This document shows, in pieces, positions 13,301 through 27,700 of a stretch of 64,000 bases of DNA. The position numbers and the translations under genes are program-made. Under the pieces are notes generated by a model. It saw only the letters and a list, made by a program, of their open reading frames with translations. It was not told the DNA's origin and searched no databases. The stretch is from Bathymodiolus brooksi (taxonomy: Eukaryota > Mollusca > Bivalvia > Mytilida > Modiolidae), in the NCBI GenBank assembly GCA_963680875.1, contig OY804589.1:806001-870000 (forward strand). The letters run 5' to 3'. How positions within the stretch are numbered: the first letter of the stretch is position 1; every line of letters begins with the position of its first letter.

Positions 13301-16300
13301 AAATAAGAACAAGACTACATCTACCATCATCTGTATAAATAAGAACAAGACTACATCTACCATCATCTGTATAAATAAGAAAAAGACTACATCTACCATC
13401 ATCTGTATTAAATAAGAACAAGACTACATCTACCATCATCTGTATAAATAAGAACAAGACTACATCTACCATCATCTTTATAAATAAGAACAAGACTACA
13501 TCTACCATCATCTGTATTAAATAAGAACAAGATTGCATCTACCATCATCTTTATGAATAAGAACAAAACTACATCTAACATCATCTGTATTAAATAAGAA
13601 CAAGACTACATCTACCATCATCTTTATAAATAAGAACAAGACTACATCTACCATCATCTGTATAAATAAGAACAAGACTACATCTACCATCATCTGTATT
13701 AAATAAGAACAAGACTACATCTACCATCATCTTTATAAATAAGAACAAGACTACATCTACCATCATCTTTATAAATAAGAACAATACTACATCTACCATC
13801 ATCTGTATAAATAAGAACAAGACTACATCTACCATCATCTGTATTAAATAAGAACAAGACTACATATACCATCATCTTTATGAATAAGAACAAGACTACA
13901 TCTACCATCATCTGTATTAAATAAGAACAAGACTACATCTACCATCATCTTTATAAATAAGAACAATACTACATCTGCCATCATCTTTATAAATAAGAAC
14001 AATACTACATCTACCATCATCTTTATAAATAAGAACAGGACTACATCTACCATCATCTTTATAAATAAGAACAATACTACATCTACCATCATCTTTATAA
14101 ATAAGAACAATACTACATCTACCATCATCTTTATAAATAAGAACAAGACTACATCTACCATCATCTTTATTAATAAGAACAATACTACATCTGCCATCAT
14201 CTTTATAAATAAGAACAATACTACATCTACCATCATCTGTATAAATAAGAACAATACTACATCTACCATCATCTTTATAAATAAGAACAAGACTACATCT
14301 ACCATCATCTTTATTAAAAAGAACAATACTACATCTACCATCATCTGTATTAAATAAGAACAAGACTACATCTACCATCATCTGTATAAATAAGAACAAG
14401 ACTACATCTACCATCACCTGTATAAATAAGAACAATACTACATCTACCATCATCTGTATTAAATAAGAACAAGACTACATCTACCATCATCTTTATGAAT
14501 AAGAACAAGACTACATCTACCATCATCTGTATAAATAAGAACAAGACTACATCTACCATCATCTGTATTAAATAAGAACAAGACTACATCTACCATCATC
14601 TGTATTAAATAAGAACAAGACTACATCTACCATCATCTTTATAAATAAGAACAATACTACATCTACCATCATCTGTATAAATAAGAACAAGACTACATCT
14701 ACCATCATCTTTATGAATAAGAACAAGACTACATCTACCATCATCTGTATTAAATAAGAACAAGACTACATCTACCATCATCTGTATTAAATAAGAACAA
14801 GACTACATCTACCATCATCTTTATAAATAAGAACAAGACTACATCTACCATCATCTGTATTAAATAAGAACAAGACTACATCTACCATCATCTGTATAAA
14901 TAAGAACAAGACTACATCTACCATCATCTGTATAAATAAGAAAAAGACTACATCTACCATCATCTGTATTAAATAAGAACAAGACTACATCTACCATCAT
15001 CTGTATAAATAAGAACAAGACTACATCTACCATCATCTTTATAAATAAGAACAAGACTACATCTACCATCATCTGTATTAAATAAGAACAAGATTACATC
15101 TACCATCATCTTTATGAATAAGAACAAGACTACATCTACCATCATCTGTATTAAATAAGAACAAGACTACATCTACCATCATCTTTATAAATAAGAACAA
15201 TACTACATCTACCATCATCTTTATAAATAAGAACAATACTACATCTACCATCATCTTTATAAATAAGAACAAGACTACATCTACCATCATTTTTATTAAA
15301 AAGAACAATACTACATCTACCATCATCTGTATTAAATAAGAACAAGACTACATCTACCATCATCTGTATAAATAAGAACAAGACTACATCTACCATCATC
15401 TTTATAAATAAGAACAATACTACATCTACCATCATCTTTATAAATAAGAACAATACTACATCTACCATCATCTTTATAAATAAGAACAAGACTACATCTA
15501 CCATCATCTTTATAAATAAGAACAATACTACATCTACCATCATCTGTATTAAATAAGAACAATACTACATCTACCATCATCTTTATAAATAAGAACAATA
15601 CTACATCTACCATCATCTTTATAAATAAGAACAATACTACATCTACCATCATCTTTATAAATAAGAACAAGACTACATCTACCATCATCTTTATTAAAAA
15701 GAACAATACTACATCTACCATCATCTGTATTAAATAAGAACAAGACTACATCTACCATCATCTGTATAAATAAGAACAAGACTACATCTACCATCACCTG
15801 TATAAATAAGAACAATACTACATCTACCATCATCTGTATTAAATAAGAACAAGACTACATCTACCATCATCTTTATGAATAAGAACAAGACTACATCTAC
15901 CATCATCTGTATAAATAAGAACAAGACTACATCTACCATCATCTGTATTAAATAAGAACAAGACTACATCTACCATCATCTGTATTAAATAAGAACAAGA
16001 CTACATCTACCATCATCTTTATAAATAAGAACAATACTACATCTACCATCATCTGTATAAATAAGAACAAGACTACATCTACCATCATCTATATGAATAA
16101 GAACAAGACTACATCTACCATCATCTGTATTAAATAAGAACAAGACTACATCTACCATCATCTGTATTAAATAAGAACAAGACTACATCTACCATCATCT
16201 TTATAAATAAGAACAAGACTACATCTACCATCATCTGTATTAAATAAGAACAAGACTACATCTACCATCATCTGTATAAATAAGAACAAGACTACATCTA

Positions 16301-16850
16301 CCATCATCTGTATAAATAAGAAAAAGACTACATCTACCATCATCTGTATTAAATAAGAACAAGACTACATCTACCATCATCTGTATAAATAAGAACAAGA
16401 CTACATCTACCATCATCTTTATAAATAAGAACAAGACTACATCTACCATCATCTGTATTAAATAAGAACAAGATTGCATCTACCATCATCTTTATGAATA
16501 AGAACAAAACTACATCTAACATCATCTGTATTAAATAAGAACAAGACTACATCTACCATCATCTTTATAAATAAGAACAAGACTACATCTACCATCATCT
16601 GTATAAATAAGAACAAGACTACATCTACCATCATCTGTATTAAATAAGAACAAGACTACATCTACCATCATCTTTATAAATAAGAACAAGACTACATCTA
16701 CCATCATCTTTATAAATAAGAACAATACTACATCTACCATCATCTGTATAAATAAGAACAAGACTACATCTACCATCATCTGTATTAAATAAGAACAAGA
16801 CTACATATACCATCATCTTTATGAATAAGAACAAGACTACATCTACCATC
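13300..16850. repeat. Copy of 7.60-11.15 kb at 5697-bp offset
   Basis: Landmarks in this block repeat those 5697 bp upstream. GATTGCA lies at 13531 against 7834 and at 16472 against 10775. The paired CTGCCATC variants lie near 13975 and 14190 against 8280 and 8494. The AACAGG monomer lies near 14036 against 8339. The block therefore carries the GATTGCA/GATTACA alternation of the 2941-bp dimer into the next part of the array. Confidence 0.83.
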
Positions 16851-16857
16851 ATCTGTA
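16531..16857. repeat. 327-bp (9-monomer) tandem duplication, copy 1
   Basis: Nine monomers (six of 36 bp and three of 37 bp, total 327) are repeated immediately downstream. The two copies agree in monomer order, including ACTACATATACC and the TTTATGAATAAG monomer at the end. This small recent duplication explains why the 2941-bp spacing becomes 3268 bp here (2941 + 327). Confidence 0.87.
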
Positions 16858-17184
16858 TTAAATAAGAACAAGACTACATCTACCATCATCTTTATAAATA
16901 AGAACAAGACTACATCTACCATCATCTGTATAAATAAGAACAAGACTACATCCACCATCATCTGTATTAAATAAGAACAAGACTACATCTACCATCATCT
17001 TTATAAATAAGAACAAGACTACATCTACCATCATCTTTATAAATAAGAACAATACTACATCTACCATCATCTGTATAAATAAGAACAAGACTACATCTAC
17101 CATCATCTGTATTAAATAAGAACAAGACTACATATACCATCATCTTTATGAATAAGAACAAGACTACATCTACCATCATCTGTA
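16858..17184. repeat. 327-bp (9-monomer) tandem duplication, copy 2
   Basis: This is the second copy of the 9-monomer unit. It differs from the first by a private T-to-C giving ACATCCACC near 16950. The two copies are otherwise indistinguishable by reading, which indicates a very recent event. Confidence 0.87.
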
Positions 17185-20100
17185 TTAAATAAGAACAAGA
17201 CTACATCTACCATCATCTTTATAAATAAGAACAATACTACATCTGCCATCATCTTTATAAATAAGAACAATACTACATCTACCATCATCTTTATAAATAA
17301 GAACAGGACTACATCTACCATCATCTTTATAAATAAGAACAATACTACATCTACCATCATCTTTATAAATAAGAACAATACTACATCTACCATCATCTTT
17401 ATAAATAAGAACAAGACTACATCTACCATCATCTTTATTAATAAGAACAATACTACATCTGCCATCATCTTTATAAATAAGAACAATACTACATCTACCA
17501 TCATCTGTATAAATAAGAACAATACTACATCTACCATCATCTTTATAAATAAGAACAAGACTACATCTACCATCATCTTTATTAAAAAGAACAATACTAC
17601 ATCTACCATCATCTGTATTAAATAAGAACAAGACTACATCTACCATCATCTGTATAAATAAGAACAAGACTACATCTACCATCACCTGTATAAATAAGAA
17701 CAATACTACATCTACCATCATCTGTATTAAATAAGAACAAGACTACATCTACCATCATCTTTATGAATAAGAACAAGACTACATCTACCATCATCTGTAT
17801 AAATAAGAACAAGACTACATCTACCATCATCTGTATTAAATAAGAACAAGACTACATCTACCATCATCTGTATTAAATAAGAACAAGACTACATCTACCA
17901 TCATCTTTATAAATAAGAACAATACTACATCTACCATCATCTGTATAAATAAGAACAAGACTACATCTACCATCATCTTTATGAATAAGAACAAGACTAC
18001 ATCTACCATCATCTGTATTAAATAAGAACAAGACTACATCTACCATCATCTGTATTAAATAAGAACAAGACTACATCTACCATCATCTTTATAAATAAGA
18101 ACAAGACTACATCTACCATCATCTGTATTAAATAAGAACAAGACTACATCTACCATCATCTGTATAAATAAGAACAAGACTACATCTACCATCATCTGTA
18201 TAAATAAGAAAAAGACTACATCTACCATCATCTGTATTAAATAAGAACAAGACTACATCTACCATCATCTGTATAAATAAGAACAAGACTACATCTACCA
18301 TCATCTTTATAAATAAGAACAAGACTACATCTACCATCATCTGTATTAAATAAGAACAAGATTACATCTACCATCATCTTTATGAATAAGAACAAGACTA
18401 CATCTACCATCATCTGTATTAAATAAGAACAAGACTACATCTACCATCATCTTTATAAATAAGAACAATACTACATCTACCATCATCTTTATAAATAAGA
18501 ACAATACTACATCTACCATCATCTTTATAAATAAGAACAAGACTACATCTACCATCATTTTTATTAAAAAGAACAATACTACATCTACCATCATCTGTAT
18601 TAAATAAGAACAAGACTACATCTACCATCATCTGTATAAATAAGAACAAGACTACATCTACCATCATCTTTATAAATAAGAACAATACTACATCTACCAT
18701 CATCTTTATAAATAAGAACAATACTACATCTACCATCATCTTTATAAATAAGAACAAGACTACATCTACCATCATCTTTATAAATAAGAACAATACTACA
18801 TCTACCATCATCTGTATTAAATAAGAACAATACTACATCTACCATCATCTTTATAAATAAGAACAATACTACATCTACCATCATCTTTATAAATAAGAAC
18901 AATACTACATCTACCATCATCTTTATAAATAAGAACAAGACTACATCTACCATCATCTTTATTAAAAAGAACAATACTACATCTACCATCATCTGTATTA
19001 AATAAGAACAAGACTACATCTACCATCATCTGTATAAATAAGAACAAGACTACATCTACCATCACCTGTATAAATAAGAACAATACTACATCTACCATCA
19101 TCTGTATTAAATAAGAACAAGACTACATCTACCATCATCTTTATGAATAAGAACAAGACTACATCTACCATCATCTGTATAAATAAGAACAAGACTACAT
19201 CTACCATCATCTGTATTAAATAAGAACAAGACTACATCTACCATCATCTGTATTAAATAAGAACAAGACTACATCTACCATCATCTTTATAAATAAGAAC
19301 AATACTACATCTACCATCATCTGTATAAATAAGAACAAGACTACATCTACCATCATCTATATGAATAAGAACAAGACTACATCTACCATCATCTGTATTA
19401 AATAAGAACAAGACTACATCTACCATCATCTGTATTAAATAAGAACAAGACTACATCTACCATCATCTTTATAAATAAGAACAAGACTACATCTACCATC
19501 ATCTGTATTAAATAAGAACAAGACTACATCTACCATCATCTGTATAAATAAGAACAAGACTACATCTACCATCATCTGTATAAATAAGAAAAAGACTACA
19601 TCTACCATCATCTGTATTAAATAAGAACAAGACTACATCTACCATCATCTGTATAAATAAGAACAAGACTACATCTACCATCATCTTTATAAATAAGAAC
19701 AAGACTACATCTACCATCATCTGTATTAAATAAGAACAAGATTGCATCTACCATCATCTTTATGAATAAGAACAAAACTACATCTAACATCATCTGTATT
19801 AAATAAGAACAAGACTACATCTACCATCATCTTTATAAATAAGAACAAGACTACATCTACCATCATCTGTATAAATAAGAACAAGACTACATCTACCATC
19901 ATCTGTATTAAATAAGAACAAGACTACATCTACCATCATCTTTATAAATAAGAACAAGACTACATCTACCATCATCTTTATAAATAAGAACAATACTACA
20001 TCTACCATCATCTGTATAAATAAGAACAAGACTACATCTACCATCATCTGTATTAAATAAGAACAAGACTACATATACCATCATCTTTATGAATAAGAAC

Positions 20101-22495
20101 AAGACTACATCTACCATCATCTGTATTAAATAAGAACAAGACTACATCTACCATCATCTTTATAAATAAGAACAATACTACATCTGCCATCATCTTTATA
20201 AATAAGAACAATACTACATCTACCATCATCTTTATAAATAAGAACAGGACTACATCTACCATCATCTTTATAAATAAGAACAATACTACATCTACCATCA
20301 TCTTTATAAATAAGAACAATACTACATCTACCATCATCTTTATAAATAAGAACAAGACTACATCTACCATCATCTTTATTAATAAGAACAATACTACATC
20401 TGCCATCATCTTTATAAATAAGAACAATACTACATCTACCATCATCTGTATTAAATAAGAACAATACTACATCTACCATCATCTGTATTAAATAAGAACA
20501 AGACTACATCTACCATCATCTTTATAAATAAGAACAATACTACATCTACCATCATCTTTATAAATAAGAACAATACTACATCTACCATCATCTTTATAAA
20601 TAAGAACAAGACTACATCTACCATCATCTTTATAAATAAGAACAATACTACATCTACCATCATCTTTATAAATAAGAACAATACTACATCTACCATCATC
20701 TGTATTAAATAAGAACAATACTACATCTACCATCATCTTTATAAATAAGAACAAGACTACATCTACCATCATCTTTATAAATAAGAACAATACTACATCT
20801 ACCATCATCTTTATAAATAAGAACAATACTATATCTACCATCATCTTAATAAATAAGAACAAGACTACATTTACCATCATCTGTATTAAATAAGAACAAG
20901 ACTACATCTACCATCATCTTTATAAATAAGAACAATACTACATCTACCATCATCTTTATAAATAAGAACAATACTACATCTACCATCATCTTTATAAATA
21001 AGAACAAGACTACATCTACCATCATCTTTATAAATAAGAACAATACTACATCTACCATCATCTTTATAAATAAGAACAATACTACATCTACCATCATCTG
21101 TATTAAATAAGAACAATACTACATCTACCATCATCTTTATGAATAAGAACAAGACTACATCTACCATCATCTGTATAAATAAGAACAAGACTACATCTAC
21201 CATCATCTGTATTAAATAAGAACAAGACTACATCTACCATCATCTTTATAAATAAGAACAATACTACATCTACCATCATCTTTATAAATAAGAACAATAC
21301 TACATCTACCATCATCTGTATAAATAAGAACAAGACTACATCTACCATCATCTTTATAAATAAGAACAATACTACATCTACCATCATCTGTATAAAATAA
21401 GAACAAGACTACATCTACCATCATCTTTATAAATAAGAACAAGACTACATCTACCATCATCTGTATAAATAAGAACAAGACTACATCTACCATCATCTTT
21501 ATAAATAAGAACAATACTACATCTACCATCATCTTTATAAATAAGAACAATACTACATCTACCATCATCTGTATTAAATAAGAACAATACTACATCTACC
21601 ATCATCTTTATAAATAAGAACAATACTACATCTACCATCATCTTTATAAATAAGAACAATACTACATCTACCATCATCTTTATAAATAAGAACAAGACTA
21701 CATCTACCATCATCTTTATTAAAAAGAACAATACTACATCTACCATCATCTGTATAAATAAGAACAAGACTACATCTACCATCATCTGTATAAATAAGAA
21801 CAAGACTACATCTACCAACACCTGTATAAATAAGAACAATACTACATCTACCATCATCTGTATTAAATAAGAACAAGACTACATCTACCATCATCTTTAT
21901 AAATAAGAACAAGACTACATCTACCATCATCTGTATAAATAAGAACAAGACTACATCTACCATCATCTGTATTAAATAAGAACAAGACTGCATCTACCAT
22001 CATCTGTATTAAATAAGAACAAGACTACATCTACCATCATCTTTATAAATAAGAACAATACTACATCTACCATCATCTGTATAAATAAGAACAAGACTAC
22101 ATATACCATCATCTTTATGAATAAGAACAAGACTACATCTACCATAATCTGTATTAAATAAGAACAAGACTACATCTACCATCATCTGTATTAAATAAGA
22201 ACAAGACTACATCTACCATCATCTTTATAAATAAGAACAAGACTACATCTACCATCATCTGTATTAAATAAGAACAAGACTACATCTACCATCATCTGTA
22301 TAAATAAGAACAAGACTACATCTACCATCATCTGTATAAATAAGAAAAAGACTACATCTACCATCATCTGTATTAAATAAGAACAAGACTACATCTACCA
22401 TCATCTGTATAAATAAGAACAAGACTACATCTACCATCATCTTTATAAATAAGAACAAGACTACATCTACCATCATCTGTATTAAATAAGAACAA
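16858..22495. repeat. Large copy of 7.89-13.53 kb at 8965-bp offset
   Basis: Private marks agree at exactly 8965 bp: CTATATC (11864 and 20829), CCATAATC (13177 and 22142), and GACTGCATC near 13022 and 21987. The copy includes the GATTGCA cycle, the CTGCCATC pair, the AACAGG monomer and the segment with CTTAATAAATAAG. It ends near 22495, where the left copy has GATTGCA and this one has GATTACA. Scattered substitutions mark divergence, for example CCAACACCTG near 21815 in place of CCATCACCTG. Confidence 0.85.
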
Positions 22496-24725
22496 GATTA
22501 CATCTACCATCATCTTTATGAATAAGAACAAGACTACATCTACCATCATCTGTATTAAATAAGAACAAGACTACATCTACCATCATCTTTATAAATAAGA
22601 ACAAGACTACATCTACCATCATCTTTATAAATAAGAACAATACTACATCTACCATCATCTTTATAAATAAGAACAATACTACATCTACCATCATCTTTAT
22701 AAATAAGAACAAGACTACATCTACCATCATCTTTATAAATAAGAACAATACTACATCTACCATCATCTTTATAAATAAGAACAATACTACATCTACCATC
22801 ATCTGTATTAAATAAGAACAAGACTACATCTACCATCATCTGTATAAATAAGAACAAGACTACATCTACCATCATCTTTATAAATAAGAACAATACTACA
22901 TCTACCATCATCTTTATAAATAAGAACAATACTACATCTACCATCATCTTTATAAATAAGAACAAGACTACATCTACCATCATCTTTATAAATAAGAACA
23001 ATACTACATCTACCATCATCTGTATTAAATAAGAACAATACTACATCTACCATCATCTGTATTAAATAAGAACAATACTACATCTACCATCATCTTAATA
23101 AATAAGAACAATACTACATCTACCATCATCTGTATAAATAAGAACAATACTACATCTACCATCATCTTTATAAATAAGAACAAGACTACATCTACCATCA
23201 TCTTTATTAAAAAGAACAATACTACATCTACCATCATCTGTATTAAATAAGAACAAGACTACATCTACCATCATCTGTATAAATAAGAACAAGACTACAT
23301 CTACCATCACCTGTATAAATAAGAACAATACTACATCTACCATCATCTGTATTAAATAAGAACAATACTACATCTACCATCATCTTTATGAATAAGAACA
23401 AGACTACATCTACCATCATCTGTATAAATAAGAACAAGACTACATCTACCATCATCTGTATTAAATAAGAACAAGACTACATCTACCATCATCTGTATTA
23501 AATAAGAACAAGACTACATCTACCATCATCTTTATAAATAAGAACAATACTACATCTACCATCATCTTTATAAATAAGAACAATACTACATCTACCATCA
23601 TCTTTATAAATAAGAACAAGACTACATCTACCATCATCTTTATAAATAAGAACAATACTACATCTACCATCATCTTTATAAATAAGAACAATACTACATC
23701 TACCATCATCTGTATTAAATAAGAACAATACTACATCTACCATCATCTTTATAAATAAGAACAAGACTACATCTACCATCATCTTTATAAATAAGAACAA
23801 TACTACATCTACCATCATCTTTATAAATAAGAACAATACTATATCTACCATCATCTTAATAAATAAGAACAAGACTACATTTACCATCATCTTTATTAAT
23901 AAGAACAATACTACATCTACCATCATCTGTATTAAATAAGAACAAGACTACATCTACCATCATCTTTATAAATAAGAACAATACTACATCTACCATCATC
24001 TTTATAAATAAGAACAATACTACATCTACCATCATCTTTATAAATAAGAACAAGACTACATCTACCATCATCTTTATAAATAAGAACAATACTACATCTA
24101 CCATCATCATTATAAATAAGAACAATACTACATCTACCATCATCTGTATTAAATAAGAACAATACTACATCTACCATCATCTTTATGAATAAGAACAAGA
24201 CTACATCTACCATCATCTGTATAAATAAGAACAAGACTACATCTACCATCATCTGTATTAAATAAGAACAAGACTACATCTACCATCATCTTTATAAATA
24301 AGAACAATACTACATCTACCATCATCTTTATAAATAAGAACAATACTACATCTACCATCATCTTTATAAATAAGAACAAGACTACATCTACCATCATCTT
24401 TATAAATAAGAACAATACTACATCTACCATCATCTGTATAAAATAAGAACAAGACTACATCTACCATCATCTTTATAAATAAGAACAAGACTACATCTAA
24501 CATCATCTGTATAAATAAGAACAAGACTACATCTACCATCATCTTTATAAATAAGAACAATACTACATCTACCATCATCTTTATAAATAAGAACAATACT
24601 ACATCTACCATCATCTGTATTAAATAAGAACAATACTACATCTACCATCATCTTTATAAATAAGAACAATACTACATCTACCATCATCTTTATAAATAAG
24701 AACAAGACTACATCTACCATCATCT
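18960..24725. repeat. 5.77-kb higher-order repeat, copy 1
   Basis: This block matches the next one at an offset of 5765-5767 bp. GATTGCA lies at 19740 and 25507 (5767), CTATATC near 20829 and 26595 (5766), and CCATAATC at 22142 and 27908 (5766). The offset falls by one base twice: a single-base deletion near 25585 explains the first, and a 37-to-36-bp monomer difference near 23.0/28.8 kb fits the second. The block holds two CTTAATAAATAAG segments, near 20.85 and 23.86 kb. Confidence 0.84.
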
Positions 24726-27700
24726 TTATTAAAAAGAACAATACTACATCTACCATCATCTGTATTAAATAAGAACAAGACTACATCTACCATCATCTGT
24801 ATAAATAAGAACAAGACTACATCTACCATCACCTGTATAAATAAGAACAATACTACATCTACCATCATCTGTATTAAATAAGAACAAGACTACATCTACC
24901 ATCATCTTTATGAATAAGAACAAGACTACATCTACCATCATCTGTATAAATAAGAACAAGACTACATCTACCATCATCTGTATTAAATAAGAACAAGACT
25001 ACATCTACCATCATCTGTATTAAATAAGAACAAGACTACATCTACCATCATCTTTATAAATAAGAACAATACTACATCTACCATCATCTGTATAAATAAG
25101 AACAAGACTACATCTACCATCATCTATATGAATAAGAACAAGACTACATCTACCATCATCTGTATTAAATAAGAACAAGACTACATCTACCATCATCTGT
25201 ATTAAATAAGAACAAGACTACATCTACCATCATCTTTATAAATAAGAACAAGACTACATCTACCATCATCTGTATTAAATAAGAACAAGACTACATCTAC
25301 CATCATCTGTATAAATAAGAACAAGACTACATCTACCATCATCTGTATAAATAAGAAAAAGACTACATCTACCATCATCTGTATTAAATAAGAACAAGAC
25401 TACATCTACCATCATCTGTATAAATAAGAACAAGACTACATCTACCATCATCTTTATAAATAAGAACAAGACTACATCTACCATCATCTGTATTAAATAA
25501 GAACAAGATTGCATCTACCATCATCTTTATGAATAAGAACAAAACTACATCTAACATCATCTGTATTAAATAAGAACAAGACTACTCTACCATCATCTTT
25601 ATAAATAAGAACAAGACTACATCTACCATCATCTGTATAAATAAGAACAAGACTACATCTACCATCATCTGTATTAAATAAGAACAAGACTACATCTACC
25701 ATCATCTTTATAAATAAGAACAAGACTACATCTACCATCATCTTTATAAATAAGAACAATACTACATCTACCATCATCTGTATAAATAAGAACAAGACTA
25801 CATCTACCATCATCTGTATTAAATAAGAACAAGACTACATATACCATCATCTTTATGAATAAGAACAAGACTACATCTACCATCATCTGTATTAAATAAG
25901 AACAAGACTACATCTACCATCATCTTTATAAATAAGAACAATACTACATCTGCCATCATCTTTATAAATAAGAACAATACTACATCTACCATCATCTTTA
26001 TAAATAAGAACAGGACTACATCTACCATCATCTTTATAAATAAGAACAATACTACATCTACCATCATCTTTATAAATAAGAACAATACTACATCTACCAT
26101 CATCTTTATAAATAAGAACAAGACTACATCTACCATCATCTTTATTAATAAGAACAATACTACATCTGCCATCATCTTTATAAATAAGAACAATACTACA
26201 TCTACCATCATCTGTATTAAATAAGAACAATACTACATCTACCATCATCTGTATTAAATAAGAACAAGACTACATCTACCATCATCTTTATAAATAAGAA
26301 CAATACTACATCTACCATCATCTTTATAAATAAGAACAATACTACATCTACCATCATCTTTATAAATAAGAACAAGACTACATCTACCATCATCTTTATA
26401 AATAAGAACAATACTACATCTACCATCATCTTTATAAATAAGAACAATACTACATCTACCATCATCTGTATTAAATAAGAACAATACTACATCTACCATC
26501 ATCTTTATAAATAAGAACAAGACTACATCTACCATCATCTTTATAAATAAGAACAATACTACATCTACCATCATCTTTATAAATAAGAACAATACTATAT
26601 CTACCATCATCTTAATAAATAAGAACAAGACTACATTTACCATCATCTGTATTAAATAAGAACAAGACTACATCTACCATCATCTTTATAAATAAGAACA
26701 ATACTACATCTACCATCATCTTTATAAATAAGAACAATACTACATCTACCATCATCTTTATAAATAAGAACAAGACTACATCTACCATCATCTTTATAAA
26801 TAAGAACAATACTACATCTACCATCATCTTTATAAATAAGAACAATACTACTTCTACCATCATCTGTATTAAATAAGAACAATACTACATCTACCATCAT
26901 CTTTATGAATAAGAACAAGACTACATCTACCATCATCTGTATAAATAAGAACAAGACTACATCTACCATCATCTGTATTAAATAAGAACAAGACTACATC
27001 TACCATCATCTTTATAAATAAGAACAATACTACATCTACCATCATCTTTATAAATAAGAACAATACTACATCTACCATCATCTTTATAAATAAGAACAAG
27101 ACTACATCTACCATCATCTTTATAAATAAGAACAATACTACATCTACCATCATCTGTATAAAATAAGAACAAGACTACATCTACCATCATCTTTATAAAT
27201 AAGAACAAGACTACATCTACCATCATCTGTATAAATAAGAACAAGACTACATCTACCATCATCTTTATAAATAAGAACAATACTACATCTACCATCATCT
27301 TTATAAATAAGAACAATACTACATCTACCATCATCTGTATTAAATAAGAACAATACTACATCTACCATCATCTTTATAAATAAGAACAATACTACATCTA
27401 CCATCATCTTTATAAATAAGAACAATACTACATCTACCATCATCTTTATAAATAAGAACAAGACTACATCTACCATCATCTTTATTAAAAAGAACAATAC
27501 TACATCTACCATCATCTGTATAAATAAGAACAAGACTACATCTACCATCATCTGTATAAATAAGAACAAGACTACATCTACCATCACCTGTATAAATAAG
27601 AACAATACTACATCTACCATCATCTGTATTAAATAAGAACAAGACTACATCTACCATCATCTTTATAAATAAGAACAAGACTACATCTACCATCATCTGT

